From the NCBI GenBank assembly GCA_910585155.1, contig CAJUEC010000005.1, positions 20,468 to 84,467 on the forward strand: a stretch of 64,000 nucleotides of DNA, in the 5' to 3' direction. The position numbers and the translations under genes were made by a program. This DNA is from an uncultured Oscillospiraceae bacterium (GTDB taxonomy: Bacteria; Bacillota; Clostridia; Oscillospirales; Oscillospiraceae). Each line of letters opens with the position of its first letter. Position 1 is the stretch's first letter. The notes under the pieces are model-generated. The model did no database searches. It saw nothing but the letters and a program-made list of their open reading frames with translations, and had not been told where the DNA came from. Shown here one piece after another: positions 24,200-32,529 of this stretch.

Positions 24200-24228
24200 T
24201 TGAATCTGGAGGATGTTCGTGATATAAT
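24200..24228 (+). promoter_or_regulatory. Promoter of miaA-hfq
   Basis: TTGAAT (24200-24205), a 17-bp spacer, and TATAAT (24223-24228) lie 30 bp before the miaA start. Confidence 0.85.
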
Positions 24229-24257
24229 CATTCAAAATTTATGCAGGGAGGCGGCCC

Positions 24258-25202
24258 ATGAAACCTGACATTTTAGTGATCTGCGGGCCCACGGCCTCCG
24301 GCAAGACCGCCCTGGCGGCGGAGCTGGCCCTGCGGCTGGGGGGAGAGGTGGTGTCCGCCGACTCCATGCAGGTCTACCGGGGGATGGACATCGGCACCGC
24401 CAAGCCCACCCCATCGGAGACCCTGGGCGTCCCCCACCACATGATCGACGTGGCCGACCCGGAGGAGAACTACTCCGTGGCCCGGTACGTTCAGGAGGCC
24501 GTGCCCATCGTAGACGGGCTTCTGGCCCGGGGCCGTCTGCCCATCGTGGCGGGGGGGACGGGGCTGTATATCGACCACCTGGTGGCCGGGCGCCGGTTCG
24601 CCCCCTTTGAGCCGGACAGCGGCCTGCGCCAGACCCTCCAGCGCCGGGTGCGGGACGAGGGCCTGCCCGCCCTGCGGGAGGAGCTGGAGCGGGTGGACCC
24701 GGAGGCCGCCCGACGCATCCACCCCAACGACGAAAAGCGCACCCTGCGGGCCCTGGAGGTCTACCTCTCCACCGGCAAGACCATCACCCAGCACGACCGG
24801 GACAGCCGGGCCCTGCCGGACCGCTACACGCCGCTGACCATCGCCCTCGGCTTTCAGGAGCGCCCCTGCATGTGGGAGCGCATCGACCGCCGGGTGGACC
24901 AGATGATGGAACGGGGGCTGGAGGAGGAGGTCCGGGGCCTGCTGGCCCGGGGAGTTCCCCAGAGCTGCACCGCCATGCAGGCCATCGGCTATAAGGAGCT
25001 GGCCGCAGCCCTCGCCCAGGGCCGCCCCGCCGCGGAGGGGGCGGAGGAGATCAAGCTCCGCTCCCGGCAGTACGCCAAGCGGCAGCTCACCTGGTTCCGG
25101 CGCAATCAGGCCGCGCACTGGTTCCATTGGGATAAGGTCCCAAATTTTTCCGCCGCCCTCGCTTTTTCGACGGAACTTGTCAGAGACTGTGGATTACAAT
25201 GA
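24258..25202 (+). CDS. miaA: tRNA dimethylallyltransferase
   Basis: This enzyme transfers a dimethylallyl group to A37 of tRNAs reading UNN codons, the substrate later thiomethylated by MiaB. The 314 residues are typical. The P-loop is GPTASGKTALAAELA, followed by SADSMQVYRGMDIGTAKP, HHMIDVADPEENYSV, AGGTGLYIDHL and the C-terminal RSRQYAKRQLTWFR. It is followed after 37 bp by hfq, an order conserved in many bacteria. Confidence 0.97.
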   Translation: MKPDILVICGPTASGKTALAAELALRLGGEVVSADSMQVYRGMDIGTAKPTPSETLGVPHHMIDVADPEENYSVARYVQEAVPIVDGLLARGRLPIVAGGTGLYIDHLVAGRRFAPFEPDSGLRQTLQRRVRDEGLPALREELERVDPEAARRIHPNDEKRTLRALEVYLSTGKTITQHDRDSRALPDRYTPLTIALGFQERPCMWERIDRRVDQMMERGLEEEVRGLLARGVPQSCTAMQAIGYKELAAALAQGRPAAEGAEEIKLRSRQYAKRQLTWFRRNQAAHWFHWDKVPNFSAALAFSTELVRDCGLQ

Positions 25203-25239
25203 ATGCGCTCGAACTAACAAATAGAGGAGTGTATTCAAC

Positions 25240-25485
25240 ATGAGTCTTACATCCGCCGTCTCCGTCGCCAAGCAGCCCAACGTTCAGGACGCCTTTTTGT
25301 CCGCCGCCCGCCGTCTCGCCGCCCGGGTCACCGTCTTTTTAATGAACGGCTACCAGCTCCGGGGGGTGATCACCGCCTTTGACCCCTATGTGGTGGTGGT
25401 GGTGTCCGACGGCAAGCAGCAGGTCATCTACAAGCACGCCATCTCCACCATCGCCCCAGAGCACCCCGTGGAGCTGGAGGTGTGA
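25240..25485 (+). CDS. hfq: RNA chaperone Hfq
   Basis: The protein has 81 residues. Sm1 is VTVFLMNGYQLRGVITAFDPYVVVV and Sm2 is YKHAISTIAP, both canonical for hexameric Hfq. The N-terminal NVQDAFLSAAR lines up with the usual helix. The ribosome site AGAGGAGTG precedes the ATG. It is likely cotranscribed with miaA. Confidence 0.95.
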   Translation: MSLTSAVSVAKQPNVQDAFLSAARRLAARVTVFLMNGYQLRGVITAFDPYVVVVVSDGKQQVIYKHAISTIAPEHPVELEV

Positions 25486-25496
25486 GGGGCGCCGCC

Positions 25497-25543
25497 CAGG
25501 CAAAAACCGGCCCCCGCGCGGCAAAGGCGGGTTTTGCCTGGGA
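25497..25543. other. Stem-loop between hfq and the HlyD-like gene
   Basis: CCCAGGCAAAAACC pairs with GGGTTTTGCCTGGG around a 19-nt GC-rich loop. There is no T-run. It could be an RNA processing or attenuation structure. Confidence 0.5.
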
Positions 25544-25604
25544 CCCCGCGAAGGCGGCCCGGCCCGCGGCCGGTCCCGCCTGACACAGAGAAAGGAACCC
25601 CTCC

Positions 25605-26864
25605 ATGAAAGAGAGCACCCTCGCCACCAAGTTCATGATCGCCATCCTCTGCCTGGGGGTGGCCGCCTATCTGGCCATTTACCTGATCCGCGGCTGGGAA
25701 GAGGATCTGGTCACCTCCTATGCCTATGCCTACTCCCTGGACGTGGGGCAGGAGGCCACGGGCATTCTGGTGCGCACCGAGTCTCCCCTGGCCGGGGGGA
25801 CGGGCTATGTGGACCAGATCCTCAGCGAGGGGGCCAAGGCGGCGGCCGGGGACCCGGTGGCCCTGCTGTACTCCGATCCCTCCGCCCTCACCACCCGTCA
25901 GTCCATCCGGGCGCTGGAGGCGGAGATCGAACAGCTCCAGTACGCCCTCAATTCTGGCACCCAGAACACCGACGCCTCCCGGCTGGACGCCCAGGTCATC
26001 TCCTCCATCGTGGCCCTGCGCTCCCTGGCCGCGGACGGGGACCTCACCACCCTGGAGGACTCCGCCCTCACCCTGCGCTCCATGGTGTTCAAGCGGGACT
26101 ACACCTATGGCGACGCCGGGGCCGCCGGGGAGCTCACCCAGCTCATCTCGGACAAGCAGGGGCAGCTGGCCTCCCTGAACCACTCGCTGAACCAGGTGTC
26201 CAAAACCGTGTTCGCCCCCGCCTCCGGCGTCTTTTCCGCCGGGGTGGACGGGTGGGAGGGGGTGGTCACTCCGGCGCTGCTGGACGAGCTCACCGCCGAC
26301 GGCCTGGAGGACCTGCTCCGGCAGAAGCACAGCCCGGACCCCTCGGCGGTGGGCAAGCTGGTCACCGGCTCCACCTGGTACTACGCCGCCCTGCTGGACG
26401 GCGTCAACACCGGCCTCCAGGCCGGCAGGACCTACACCCTCAGCTTCTCCGGCGACTACTACGGCCAGGTGGACATGGTTTTGGACCGCGTCTCCCTGGA
26501 GGGGGAGCGGACCCTGGCCATCTTCTCCTGCCGCTCCCACCTGGCGGACACCGCCATGCTCCGCATCCAGACGGTGGACGTGGTCACCCGGCGGCTGGAC
26601 GGCATCCGCATCCCCCGCAAGGCCCTGCGGGTGGAGACAGAGACCGTCACCCGGGAGGACGGGACCACCGCCCAGGTGAACCACTACGGGGTGTACACCG
26701 TGGTCCGCTCTCAGGCGGAGTGGCAGGAGGTGGAGCTGCTGTACACCGCCGACAGCTACTACCTGGTGCGCCCGGTGGACCAGGCCGCCGCCTACCGCCT
26801 GCGGGCGGGGGACGAGATCATCCTGAACTCCTCCGGCATCTATGACGGAAAAGTAGTGCGCTGA
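25605..26864 (+). CDS. HlyD-family membrane-fusion/adaptor-like protein
   Basis: The protein has 419 residues. One N-terminal transmembrane helix (about 9-28) is followed by a biotinyl-lipoyl-like half (GQEATGILVRTESPL, VLDQ-like VDQILSEGAKAAAGDPVALLYS), a coiled region (LEAEIEQLQ) and a second lipoyl half (KTVFAPASGVFSAGVDGWEG). The layout matches HlyD/AcrA-type adaptors, but no ABC or permease partner is near. It leads the ylmE-sepF-divIVA group and may therefore serve cell-envelope or division functions. Confidence 0.75.
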   Translation: MKESTLATKFMIAILCLGVAAYLAIYLIRGWEEDLVTSYAYAYSLDVGQEATGILVRTESPLAGGTGYVDQILSEGAKAAAGDPVALLYSDPSALTTRQSIRALEAEIEQLQYALNSGTQNTDASRLDAQVISSIVALRSLAADGDLTTLEDSALTLRSMVFKRDYTYGDAGAAGELTQLISDKQGQLASLNHSLNQVSKTVFAPASGVFSAGVDGWEGVVTPALLDELTADGLEDLLRQKHSPDPSAVGKLVTGSTWYYAALLDGVNTGLQAGRTYTLSFSGDYYGQVDMVLDRVSLEGERTLAIFSCRSHLADTAMLRIQTVDVVTRRLDGIRIPRKALRVETETVTREDGTTAQVNHYGVYTVVRSQAEWQEVELLYTADSYYLVRPVDQAAAYRLRAGDEIILNSSGIYDGKVVR

Positions 26865-26906
26865 GCCGCCAAGCAGGCCAAGCGCGACAATTGGAGGCCG
26901 TGTCAT

Positions 26907-27647
26907 ATGGATTTGAGAGAGAACATCGAGAGGGTCCGGGCGGGCATCGCCGCCGCCGCCCGGGCGGCGGGACGGAACCCGGCGGACATCACCCTGCTGG
27001 CGGCCACCAAAACCCAGAGCTCGGAGACCATCCGGGCCGCCGTGGCCGCCGGGATCACGGCCTGCGGGGAAAACCGGGTGCAGGAGCTCACCGCCCACCT
27101 GGACGACGACGCCTATGGGCCGGCCCAGGTCCATTTCATCGGCCACCTCCAGACCAACAAGGTCAAATACGTGGTGGGCCGGGTGGAACTGATCCACTCC
27201 GTGTCCTCGGAGCGGCTGCTCCGGGCCATCGCGGACCGGGCGGAGCGGATGTGGCTCACCCAGGATATTCTGCTGGAGATCAACCTGGCGGGGGAGGCGT
27301 CCAAGTCCGGCTTCCCGCCGGAGGAGGCCCTGGCCGCCGCCCGGCTGGCCGCCTCGCTGAAGGGGGTGCGCCTGCGGGGGCTGATGTGCATCCCCCCGGC
27401 GGCCTCGGCCCCCGGGGAAAACCTCCCTCATTTTCAAAAATTGCGCCAGTTGGCTGTTGACATAAGAGGGGAAATGGTAGATAATAGAGTAGATATGGAC
27501 GTGCTGTCCATGGGGATGAGCGGCGACTATCGGGACGCCGTTGCCGCGGGCTCCACCTGCATTCGGGTGGGCTCCGCTCTGTTCGGCCCCCGCCCGCCTA
27601 TGTCACCTGGAGGGACCGCCCCTGGCCCTTCCTTACCTCACGATTGA
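26907..27647 (+). CDS. ylmE: YggS/YlmE-family PLP homeostasis protein
   Basis: The protein has 246 residues. The PLP lysine is in TLLAATKTQSSE. GENRVQEL, HFIGHLQTNK, INLAGEASKSGF, RLRGLMCIPP and LSMGMSGDYRDAVAAGSTCIRVGSALFG are all family hallmarks. These proteins buffer pyridoxal phosphate and have no clear enzyme reaction. It stands directly before sepF, as in many Gram-positive dcw regions. Confidence 0.95.
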   Translation: MDLRENIERVRAGIAAAARAAGRNPADITLLAATKTQSSETIRAAVAAGITACGENRVQELTAHLDDDAYGPAQVHFIGHLQTNKVKYVVGRVELIHSVSSERLLRAIADRAERMWLTQDILLEINLAGEASKSGFPPEEALAAARLAASLKGVRLRGLMCIPPAASAPGENLPHFQKLRQLAVDIRGEMVDNRVDMDVLSMGMSGDYRDAVAAGSTCIRVGSALFGPRPPMSPGGTAPGPSLPHD

Positions 27648-27663
27648 AGGGAGACCCGTCTAT

Positions 27664-28101
27664 ATGAGCCTGTTCGACGAACTCAAACGCCTCGCCCGCC
27701 CCTATGAGGACGAGGAAGAGGATGATTATGAGGAGGATTTCACCCCGGTGAGCAGCATGAAGGAGCCCCCCCGGGAGCGGGAGACGGAACGGCGCAACAA
27801 CAAAGTGGTCAATATCCACACCACCACCCAGCTCCAGGTGGTGCTGGTCAACCCCACCCGGTTTGAGAACGCCTCGGAGATCGCCGACCACCTGCGGGAC
27901 AAGCGCACGGTGGTGCTCAACCTGGAGCAGACGGACAAGAACATCGCCCGCCGCCTCATCGACTTTTTATCCGGCGTGGCCTACGCCAACGAGGGCACCA
28001 TCAAGAAGGTGGCCCTGTCCACGTACATCATCACCCCCTACAATGTGGAGATCCTGGGAGATCTCATCGACGAGCTGGAAAACAACGGCTTGTATTTTTG
28101 A
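27664..28101 (+). CDS. sepF: Cell division protein SepF
   Basis: The protein has 145 residues. The N-terminal amphipathic membrane helix is MSLFDELKRL, followed by an acidic linker (EDEEEDDYEEDF) and the SepF core (VVLVNPTRFENASEIADHL, VVLNLEQTDKNIARRLIDFL). It links FtsZ filaments to the membrane. The ATG at 27664 is used because GAAGGGAG precedes it; the open frame extends into ylmE but without family similarity. Confidence 0.96.
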   Translation: MSLFDELKRLARPYEDEEEDDYEEDFTPVSSMKEPPRERETERRNNKVVNIHTTTQLQVVLVNPTRFENASEIADHLRDKRTVVLNLEQTDKNIARRLIDFLSGVAYANEGTIKKVALSTYIITPYNVEILGDLIDELENNGLYF

Positions 28102-28120
28102 GATAGGGGGAACTTAAGCC

Positions 28121-28846
28121 ATGATGACACCGCAGGAAGTGGCCAGCCACTCCTTTGCCAAGGCCACCCTGGGCGGCTATAACCTGGCCCAGGTGGACGA
28201 GTTTTTGGACGCGCTCACCGAGGACTATACCGCCCTGTACAACGAGAACGCCATTTTGAAAAACAAGCTGAAGGTGATGTCCAACGAGGTGGAGGAGTAC
28301 CGCGCCACCGAGGGCACCATGCGCAAGGCCCTTCTGGCCGCCCAGCAGATGGCGGATTCCATGGTGGAGGACGCCAAGAAAAAGCAGGAGGAGCTCATGG
28401 GCGAGGCGGAAAAGGGCGCCCGGCAGCGGGTAACCGACCTGGAGCAGGCGGTAGCCGCCGAGGAGCACCGCCTGAAAAAGGCCCAGGAGTCCACCGCCGC
28501 CTATGTGCGCAAGCTGGCCCAGCTCCACGACCAGGAGATGGACTTCCTCTCCCGTCTGGGGGAGCTGGTCCCCCCGGAGATGACCGGAAAGGATGACCCC
28601 TCCGAGGACATCAAGGCCGCCCTGGACGCCCAGGTCCGCCGGGAGGAGGAGCAGCGGCAGGCCATGGCCGCCGCCCAGAAGCCCGCTCCCCGGCTGGTGG
28701 CGGTGGGGCCGGACGACGACGTCCCCCCCATGCCCGACGACCTGGAGCCCCTGGACCCCGCCCAGCAGGACGAGTTCGAGCTGGATCCGGACGCCACCCG
28801 GCGGTATTCCGACCTCCAGTTCGGCAAGGACTACGAGATCCAATGA
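28121..28846 (+). CDS. divIVA: DivIVA-domain protein
   Basis: The protein has 241 residues. The lipid-binding N-terminal domain is FAKATLGGYNLAQVDEFLDAL, followed by a long coiled coil (about 30-150) and an acidic, disordered C-terminus with VGPDDDVPPMPDD. It recognises curved membrane at septa and poles and recruits partners, including Min proteins. It is cotranscribed with ylmE and sepF and ends at a strong terminator. Confidence 0.95.
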   Translation: MMTPQEVASHSFAKATLGGYNLAQVDEFLDALTEDYTALYNENAILKNKLKVMSNEVEEYRATEGTMRKALLAAQQMADSMVEDAKKKQEELMGEAEKGARQRVTDLEQAVAAEEHRLKKAQESTAAYVRKLAQLHDQEMDFLSRLGELVPPEMTGKDDPSEDIKAALDAQVRREEEQRQAMAAAQKPAPRLVAVGPDDDVPPMPDDLEPLDPAQQDEFELDPDATRRYSDLQFGKDYEIQ

Positions 28847-28850
28847 GACA

Positions 28851-28883
28851 AGCCCGCGCGGCCTGAGGCCGCGCGGGCTTTTT
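28851..28883 (+). terminator. Rho-independent terminator of the divIVA operon
   Basis: A 13-bp perfect stem, AGCCCGCGCGGCC with GGCCGCGCGGGCT and loop TGA, is followed by a T-run. Confidence 0.93.
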
Positions 28884-28910
28884 GCATGGGCGGGGCCCTC
28901 TGGACCGCCG

Positions 28911-30164
28911 CTATGGGTCGTTGAGCCGGGCCTCCAGCTTGGAGTACACAATGTTCTGGCTGGCGTACAGCGAGTACCGCCCGCTGACCAGGAAGCTCAG
29001 CGAGCAGGCCAGGGCGAAAAACAGCAGCCCCTCTCCGCCGAACAGCTCGACGGCCAGAAAGATGGAGGCCATGGGGCAGTTCACCACCCCGCAGAACAGG
29101 GCGATCATGGACACCGCCGCCCCAAAGGCCGGGTCCAGCCCCAGCAGCGGCCCCACGGCGCAGCCGAAGGTGGAGCCGATGAACAGGGTGGGCACGATCT
29201 CGCCGCCCCGGAAGCCCGCCCCCAGGGTGAGGGCGGTGAACAGCATCTTCCACCCGAAGGCCCAGGGCACGCGGACCTGCCCCTCCACCGCCAGCTCGAT
29301 GATGTGGCCCCCGGCGCCGTTGTAGTCGCCGCTGCCCTCGGCCAGCGTGAGGAGGATGACCAGCGCCGCCCCAGACACCGCGCGCAGGTACTGGTTGGGC
29401 AGATACCTTTTGTAGAGATGTCCCGCCTGGTGCATCAGCACGCAGAAGGCGATGGACACCAGCGCCGCCAGAATGGCCAGCGCGCCGCACCGGAGCAGGG
29501 ACACCGGCTCCAGCCGGGGCAGGCCGGACAGGTGATAGCCCTCCCCGGGCAGGCCCAGGGCCTGAGGCACCCCGGCGGCGATCAGCGCGGACAGCAGGCA
29601 GGGAAACAGGGCGGAATAATACATTTTCCCCACGCTCACCACCTCCAGGGCGAATACCGTGGCGGCGAGGGGGGTGCCGAACAGGGCGGAAAACAGACCC
29701 GCCATGCCGCACTGAATAATGGTGTTGACGCTGCGCTCCCCCAGGTGGAGCAGCCGTCCGATGCCGGCGGAGATGCTGCCGCCGATCTGGAGGGCGGCCC
29801 CCTCCCGTCCGGCGCTGCCGCCGGTGAGATGGGTGAGCACCGAGCCGAAAAAGATCAGCGGGGCCAGCCGCAGCGGGGGGCGCTCCCCGCCCCGGACGCT
29901 GGCGATGATCTGGTTGGTGCCGTGGTCGTTTTCCATGCCGGCGGCGCGGTAGGCCCAGACGATGGCCAGCCCCGCCAGGGGCATGCCAAACAGCAGCCAG
30001 GGGTGGGCGGCGCGCAGAGCCGCCGCCCCCGCCACGCACCAGGTAAAGGCCGCTCCAGCCCCGCCGCAGGCCAGCCCCGTCAGCCCCGAGAGCACCAGCC
30101 ATTGCCCCAGGGCCCGGAGTGTGGGCAGGGCGTCCAACAGTCTTTTTTTCCGGCGCTCCGCCAT
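28911..30164 (-). CDS. CLC-family chloride or fluoride channel/antiporter
   Basis: The protein has 417 residues and about 10-12 hydrophobic segments. The selectivity motifs are GTNQIIASVRGGE (first), GGSAGREGAALQIG (second, with the gating Glu) and GFRGGEIVPTLFIG (third). The first motif has Thr-Asn where chloride CLCs have GSGIP, a point shared with fluoride/proton CLC-F antiporters, but I cannot decide between them. There is no fluoride riboswitch upstream. The start at 30164 is the first ATG of the frame and has GGAACGCC nearby. Confidence 0.88.
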   Translation of the reverse strand: MAERRKKRLLDALPTLRALGQWLVLSGLTGLACGGAGAAFTWCVAGAAALRAAHPWLLFGMPLAGLAIVWAYRAAGMENDHGTNQIIASVRGGERPPLRLAPLIFFGSVLTHLTGGSAGREGAALQIGGSISAGIGRLLHLGERSVNTIIQCGMAGLFSALFGTPLAATVFALEVVSVGKMYYSALFPCLLSALIAAGVPQALGLPGEGYHLSGLPRLEPVSLLRCGALAILAALVSIAFCVLMHQAGHLYKRYLPNQYLRAVSGAALVILLTLAEGSGDYNGAGGHIIELAVEGQVRVPWAFGWKMLFTALTLGAGFRGGEIVPTLFIGSTFGCAVGPLLGLDPAFGAAVSMIALFCGVVNCPMASIFLAVELFGGEGLLFFALACSLSFLVSGRYSLYASQNIVYSKLEARLNDP

Positions 30165-30194
30165 GGCGTTCCCTCCCCGCTCCGATTTTCTTTC

Positions 30195-30200
30195 ATTATA
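30195..30200 (-). promoter_or_regulatory. -10 element of the CLC gene promoter
   Basis: On the minus strand TATAAT is preceded by TGG (extended -10). A TTGACA only 7 bp away cannot serve as its -35, so the upstream element is poor. Confidence 0.45.
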
Positions 30201-30344
30201 CCAGCGGTGTCAAGCGGGGAATATTTCCCGCTTTATGGGAAAAACCGCCGTGCGCAGACAAAAAACTGCCATTTCACCAAAGCCGCCGGAAAAAAGTTTG
30301 AAAATATTTTCACAATACCTCTTCCTTTTGCGCAAATGATAGAG

Positions 30345-30350
30345 TATAAT
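30345..30350 (+). promoter_or_regulatory. -10 element of the gapA promoter
   Basis: TATAAT lies 43 bp before gapA. The matching -35 (TTCCTT at 30322-30327, 17 bp away) is weak, which may indicate activator dependence. Confidence 0.5.
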
Positions 30351-30392
30351 ATTGCTGTGCAAGCCCCCTATCATAAATAAGGAGTGATACCA

Positions 30393-31403
30393 ATGAGCAT
30401 CAAAGTAGGTATTAACGGTTTTGGCCGCATTGGCCGCATGGTTTTCCGCGCCAGCGTGAACCATCCCGAGATCGAGATCGTGGGCATCAACGACCTGTGC
30501 CCCGCCGACTACCTGGCCTATATGCTGAAGTACGACACCATGCACGGTCAGTTCAACGGCGAGGTCTCCTCCACCGAGAATGCCATCGTGGTCAACGGCA
30601 AGTCCATCCCCATCTACGCTGAGCGCGACCCCAAGAACATCCCCTGGGGCAAGCTGGGCGCTGAGTACGTGGTGGAGTCCACCGGCCTGTTCCTCACCAA
30701 GGAGAAGGCCCAGGCCCACATCGACGCCGGCGCCAAGAAGGTGGTCATGTCCGCCCCCTCCAAGGATGACACCCCCATGTTCGTGTGCGGCGTGAACCTG
30801 GACGCCTACACCCCCGACATGACCTTCGTGTCCAACGCGTCCTGCACCACCAACTGCCTGGCCCCCATCGCCAAGGTGCTCAACGATAACTTCGGCATCA
30901 CCGACGGCCTGATGACCACTGTGCACTCCACCACCGCCACCCAGAAGACCGTTGACGGCCCCTCCATGAAGGATTGGCGCGGCGGCCGCGCGGCGGCTGG
31001 CAACATCATCCCCTCCTCCACCGGCGCCGCCAAGGCCGTGGGCAAGGTCATCCCCGCCCTGAACGGCAAGCTGACCGGCATGTCCATGCGCGTCCCCACT
31101 CTGGACGTGTCCGTGGTGGACCTGACCGTCAACCTGGCCAAGCCCGCCTCCTACGAGGAGATCTGCAAGGCCATGAAGGCCGCCTCTGAGGGCGAGCTGA
31201 AGGGCATCCTGGGCTACACCGACGAGGACGTGGTCTCCAGCGACTTCCTGGGCGACGCCCGCACCTCCATCTTCGACGCCAAGGCCGGCATTGCCCTCAC
31301 CGACACCTTCGTGAAGGTCGTGTCCTGGTACGACAACGAGATGGGCTACTCCAACAAGGTGCTGGAGCTCATCAAGCACATGTACAGCGTGGACCACAAG
31401 TAA
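30393..31403 (+). CDS. gapA: Glyceraldehyde-3-phosphate dehydrogenase (type I)
   Basis: The protein has 336 residues: the glycolytic NAD-dependent oxidation of glyceraldehyde 3-phosphate. The NAD-binding start is KVGINGFGRIGRMVF. The catalytic Cys is in SNASCTTNCLAP, and the C-terminal WYDNEMGYSNK is typical. The start has AAGGAG 8 bp upstream. Codon use is strongly biased, as expected for a highly expressed gene. It is monocistronic with its own terminator. Confidence 0.98.
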   Translation: MSIKVGINGFGRIGRMVFRASVNHPEIEIVGINDLCPADYLAYMLKYDTMHGQFNGEVSSTENAIVVNGKSIPIYAERDPKNIPWGKLGAEYVVESTGLFLTKEKAQAHIDAGAKKVVMSAPSKDDTPMFVCGVNLDAYTPDMTFVSNASCTTNCLAPIAKVLNDNFGITDGLMTTVHSTTATQKTVDGPSMKDWRGGRAAAGNIIPSSTGAAKAVGKVIPALNGKLTGMSMRVPTLDVSVVDLTVNLAKPASYEEICKAMKAASEGELKGILGYTDEDVVSSDFLGDARTSIFDAKAGIALTDTFVKVVSWYDNEMGYSNKVLELIKHMYSVDHK

Positions 31404-31426
31404 TTTGCGGTCAAAACCGTGAACAA

Positions 31427-31459
31427 GGCCCTCCGCCGCAAGGCGGGGGGCCTATTTTT
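31427..31459 (+). terminator. Rho-independent terminator of gapA
   Basis: GGCCCTCCGCC and GGCGGGGGGCC pair around GCAA, followed by TATTTTTA. Confidence 0.92.
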
Positions 31460-31479
31460 ATAGGGGCGGGCCTTCGGCC

Positions 31480-31830
31480 CTCTTTGCCTCCGGCGGGGCG
31501 GCCTTCGGCGACCTACTTTCTCTCGTGCGAGAGAAAGTAGGCAAAGAGCGCACTTAGGGGAGAAAATCCGGCGAAACTGCCAGCGCAAAGGACGCGCTCT
31601 TGTTTCCCAGGATTTTCCCCCCTAAGAACCCCCGTTTACGAGGGACCAATTTACGCGGCGGCGAGATAACCCTTCCGGCGCGTTGGGCCTTCGAATGCGT
31701 CTCTCCATTGGCGCCGCTTAGCCGCTTCCCTTTCTCCGATTTATCCCGTGGGCGCAGGACACATCCCGCGCCTGGGGGGCGGGGCTTTACAGCGGGGAGA
31801 ATCTATTGATCCGCCGCACCGGCAAGGTCC
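31480..31830 (+). repeat. Double-hairpin repeat family 1, copy E
   Basis: The outer hairpin at 31512-31541 has arms CCTACTTTCTCTCG and CGAGAGAAAGTAGG. Then GCAAAGAGCGCACTTAGGGG and a distal CCCCCTAAGAACCCCCG form the second stem. The tail (CTTCCGGCGCGTTGGGCCTTCGAATGCG, split here by position 31690) is closest to copy F, including ACACATCCCGCGCCTGG. It fills the 430-bp gap after gapA. Confidence 0.78.
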
Positions 31831-31836
31831 CGCCTG

Positions 31837-32061
31837 TCATTTCTTCACCTTTGGATATGGATCTCTTATGTCCGTGAGCCCCAGAATATAATCTGTACTG
31901 GTTTCATAGTACTCAGCCAGTTTGATGAGCACTTCTGTTGGAATGTCCCGTTTACCCAGTTCATATTGTGAATAGCAAACCTGTGTGCACCGTAAATAAT
32001 TCGCAATGTCTTTCTGGATTAAATCCCTGTCCTCTCTCAAATCGCGGATTCTCCTATACAC
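31837..32061 (-). CDS. Small XRE-family repressor-like protein
   Basis: The protein has 74 residues from a GTG at 32061, selected because AAAGGAGG lies 6 bp upstream. It is a single HTH_3 domain: IRDLREDRDLIQKDIANYL, YSQYELGKRDIPTEVLIKLAEYY. The segment is more AT-rich than its neighbours. It diverges from the gene at 32176. Direct and inverted repeats in the shared intergenic region look like operators. Confidence 0.82.
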   Translation of the reverse strand: MYRRIRDLREDRDLIQKDIANYLRCTQVCYSQYELGKRDIPTEVLIKLAEYYETSTDYILGLTDIRDPYPKVKK

Positions 32062-32135
32062 TGTGTACCTCCTTTTGTCATGACATACACAGTATAGGTA
32101 AAACAAAATGTTATATTGATTTTTAAAACAAAATG
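32054..32135. promoter_or_regulatory. Candidate operator region between divergent XRE and small-protein genes
   Basis: A perfect 12-bp direct repeat, TAAAACAAAATG, occurs at 32099-32110 and 32124-32135. The second copy lies between the -35 and -10 of the rightward promoter. An imperfect inverted repeat, CTATACACTGTGTA with TACACAGTATAG (about 32054-32097), overlaps the XRE start. Both are plausible repressor sites. Confidence 0.5.
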
Positions 32136-32144
32136 CTTTATAAT
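32116..32144 (+). promoter_or_regulatory. Promoter of the 103-residue protein gene
   Basis: TTGATT and TATAAT are separated by 17 bp and lie 32 bp before the start codon. Confidence 0.8.
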
Positions 32145-32175
32145 GGGCATATCAATAGATGGGAGGAGCGTCAAA

Positions 32176-32487
32176 ATGAGCCTAGCCGACGAACTGAGGG
32201 CGATTTTGGAGCAGGAGGAACGCTGGGAATTGATCTACGAGAAGATCAACGGCGAGTACGTGATGGATTTTTGTACCGAGGTGCGCGATGAGATGTCCGG
32301 TGGAGAGATCGGCCCGCTGATCCAGCAGTTTTACCTGGCCCGTAACCGCATTGCCGCCCGGCTGGGGCTGGACCCGGCCCTTGACCGGGACTTCACACAG
32401 CTGACCGACGCAATGGAGCGCTATGCCCGCACCTGCGGAAAGCTGATGTACCGCTATGGACACCAGGACGGCGCGGCCGGAAAATAG
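32176..32487 (+). CDS. Uncharacterised 103-residue cytoplasmic protein
   Basis: The sequence is mostly helical and acidic at the start (MSLADELRAILEQEERW), with FCTEVRDEMSGGEIGPLIQQF and a C-terminal YARTCGKLMYRYGH. No signal peptide or membrane segment is present. GGGAGGAG lies 7 bp before ATG. I do not recognise the family. Its divergent placement beside a small XRE gene, with candidate operators, suggests it is the regulated target. Confidence 0.7.
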   Translation: MSLADELRAILEQEERWELIYEKINGEYVMDFCTEVRDEMSGGEIGPLIQQFYLARNRIAARLGLDPALDRDFTQLTDAMERYARTCGKLMYRYGHQDGAAGK

Positions 32488-32489
32488 AA

Positions 32490-32529
32490 GGCCCTCCCCG
32501 GAGTGTATCCCCGGAGAGGGCCATTTTTA
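32490..32529. terminator. Bidirectional terminator between the 103-residue protein gene and obgE
   Basis: GGCCCTCCCCGG and CCGGAGAGGGCC pair. ATTTTTAT follows on plus, and TTCTATTTT on minus. Confidence 0.85.

Noticed and set aside
25379..26845. Long second-frame product over the HlyD-like gene
   Set aside because: It is Arg/Pro/Gly-rich shadow translation in the +1 frame with no ribosome site, while the main frame has a clear fold.
30165..30392. Fluoride riboswitch upstream of the CLC gene
   Set aside because: No GGCGAUGGUGUUCGCC-like or conserved downstream sequence is present between the two genes.
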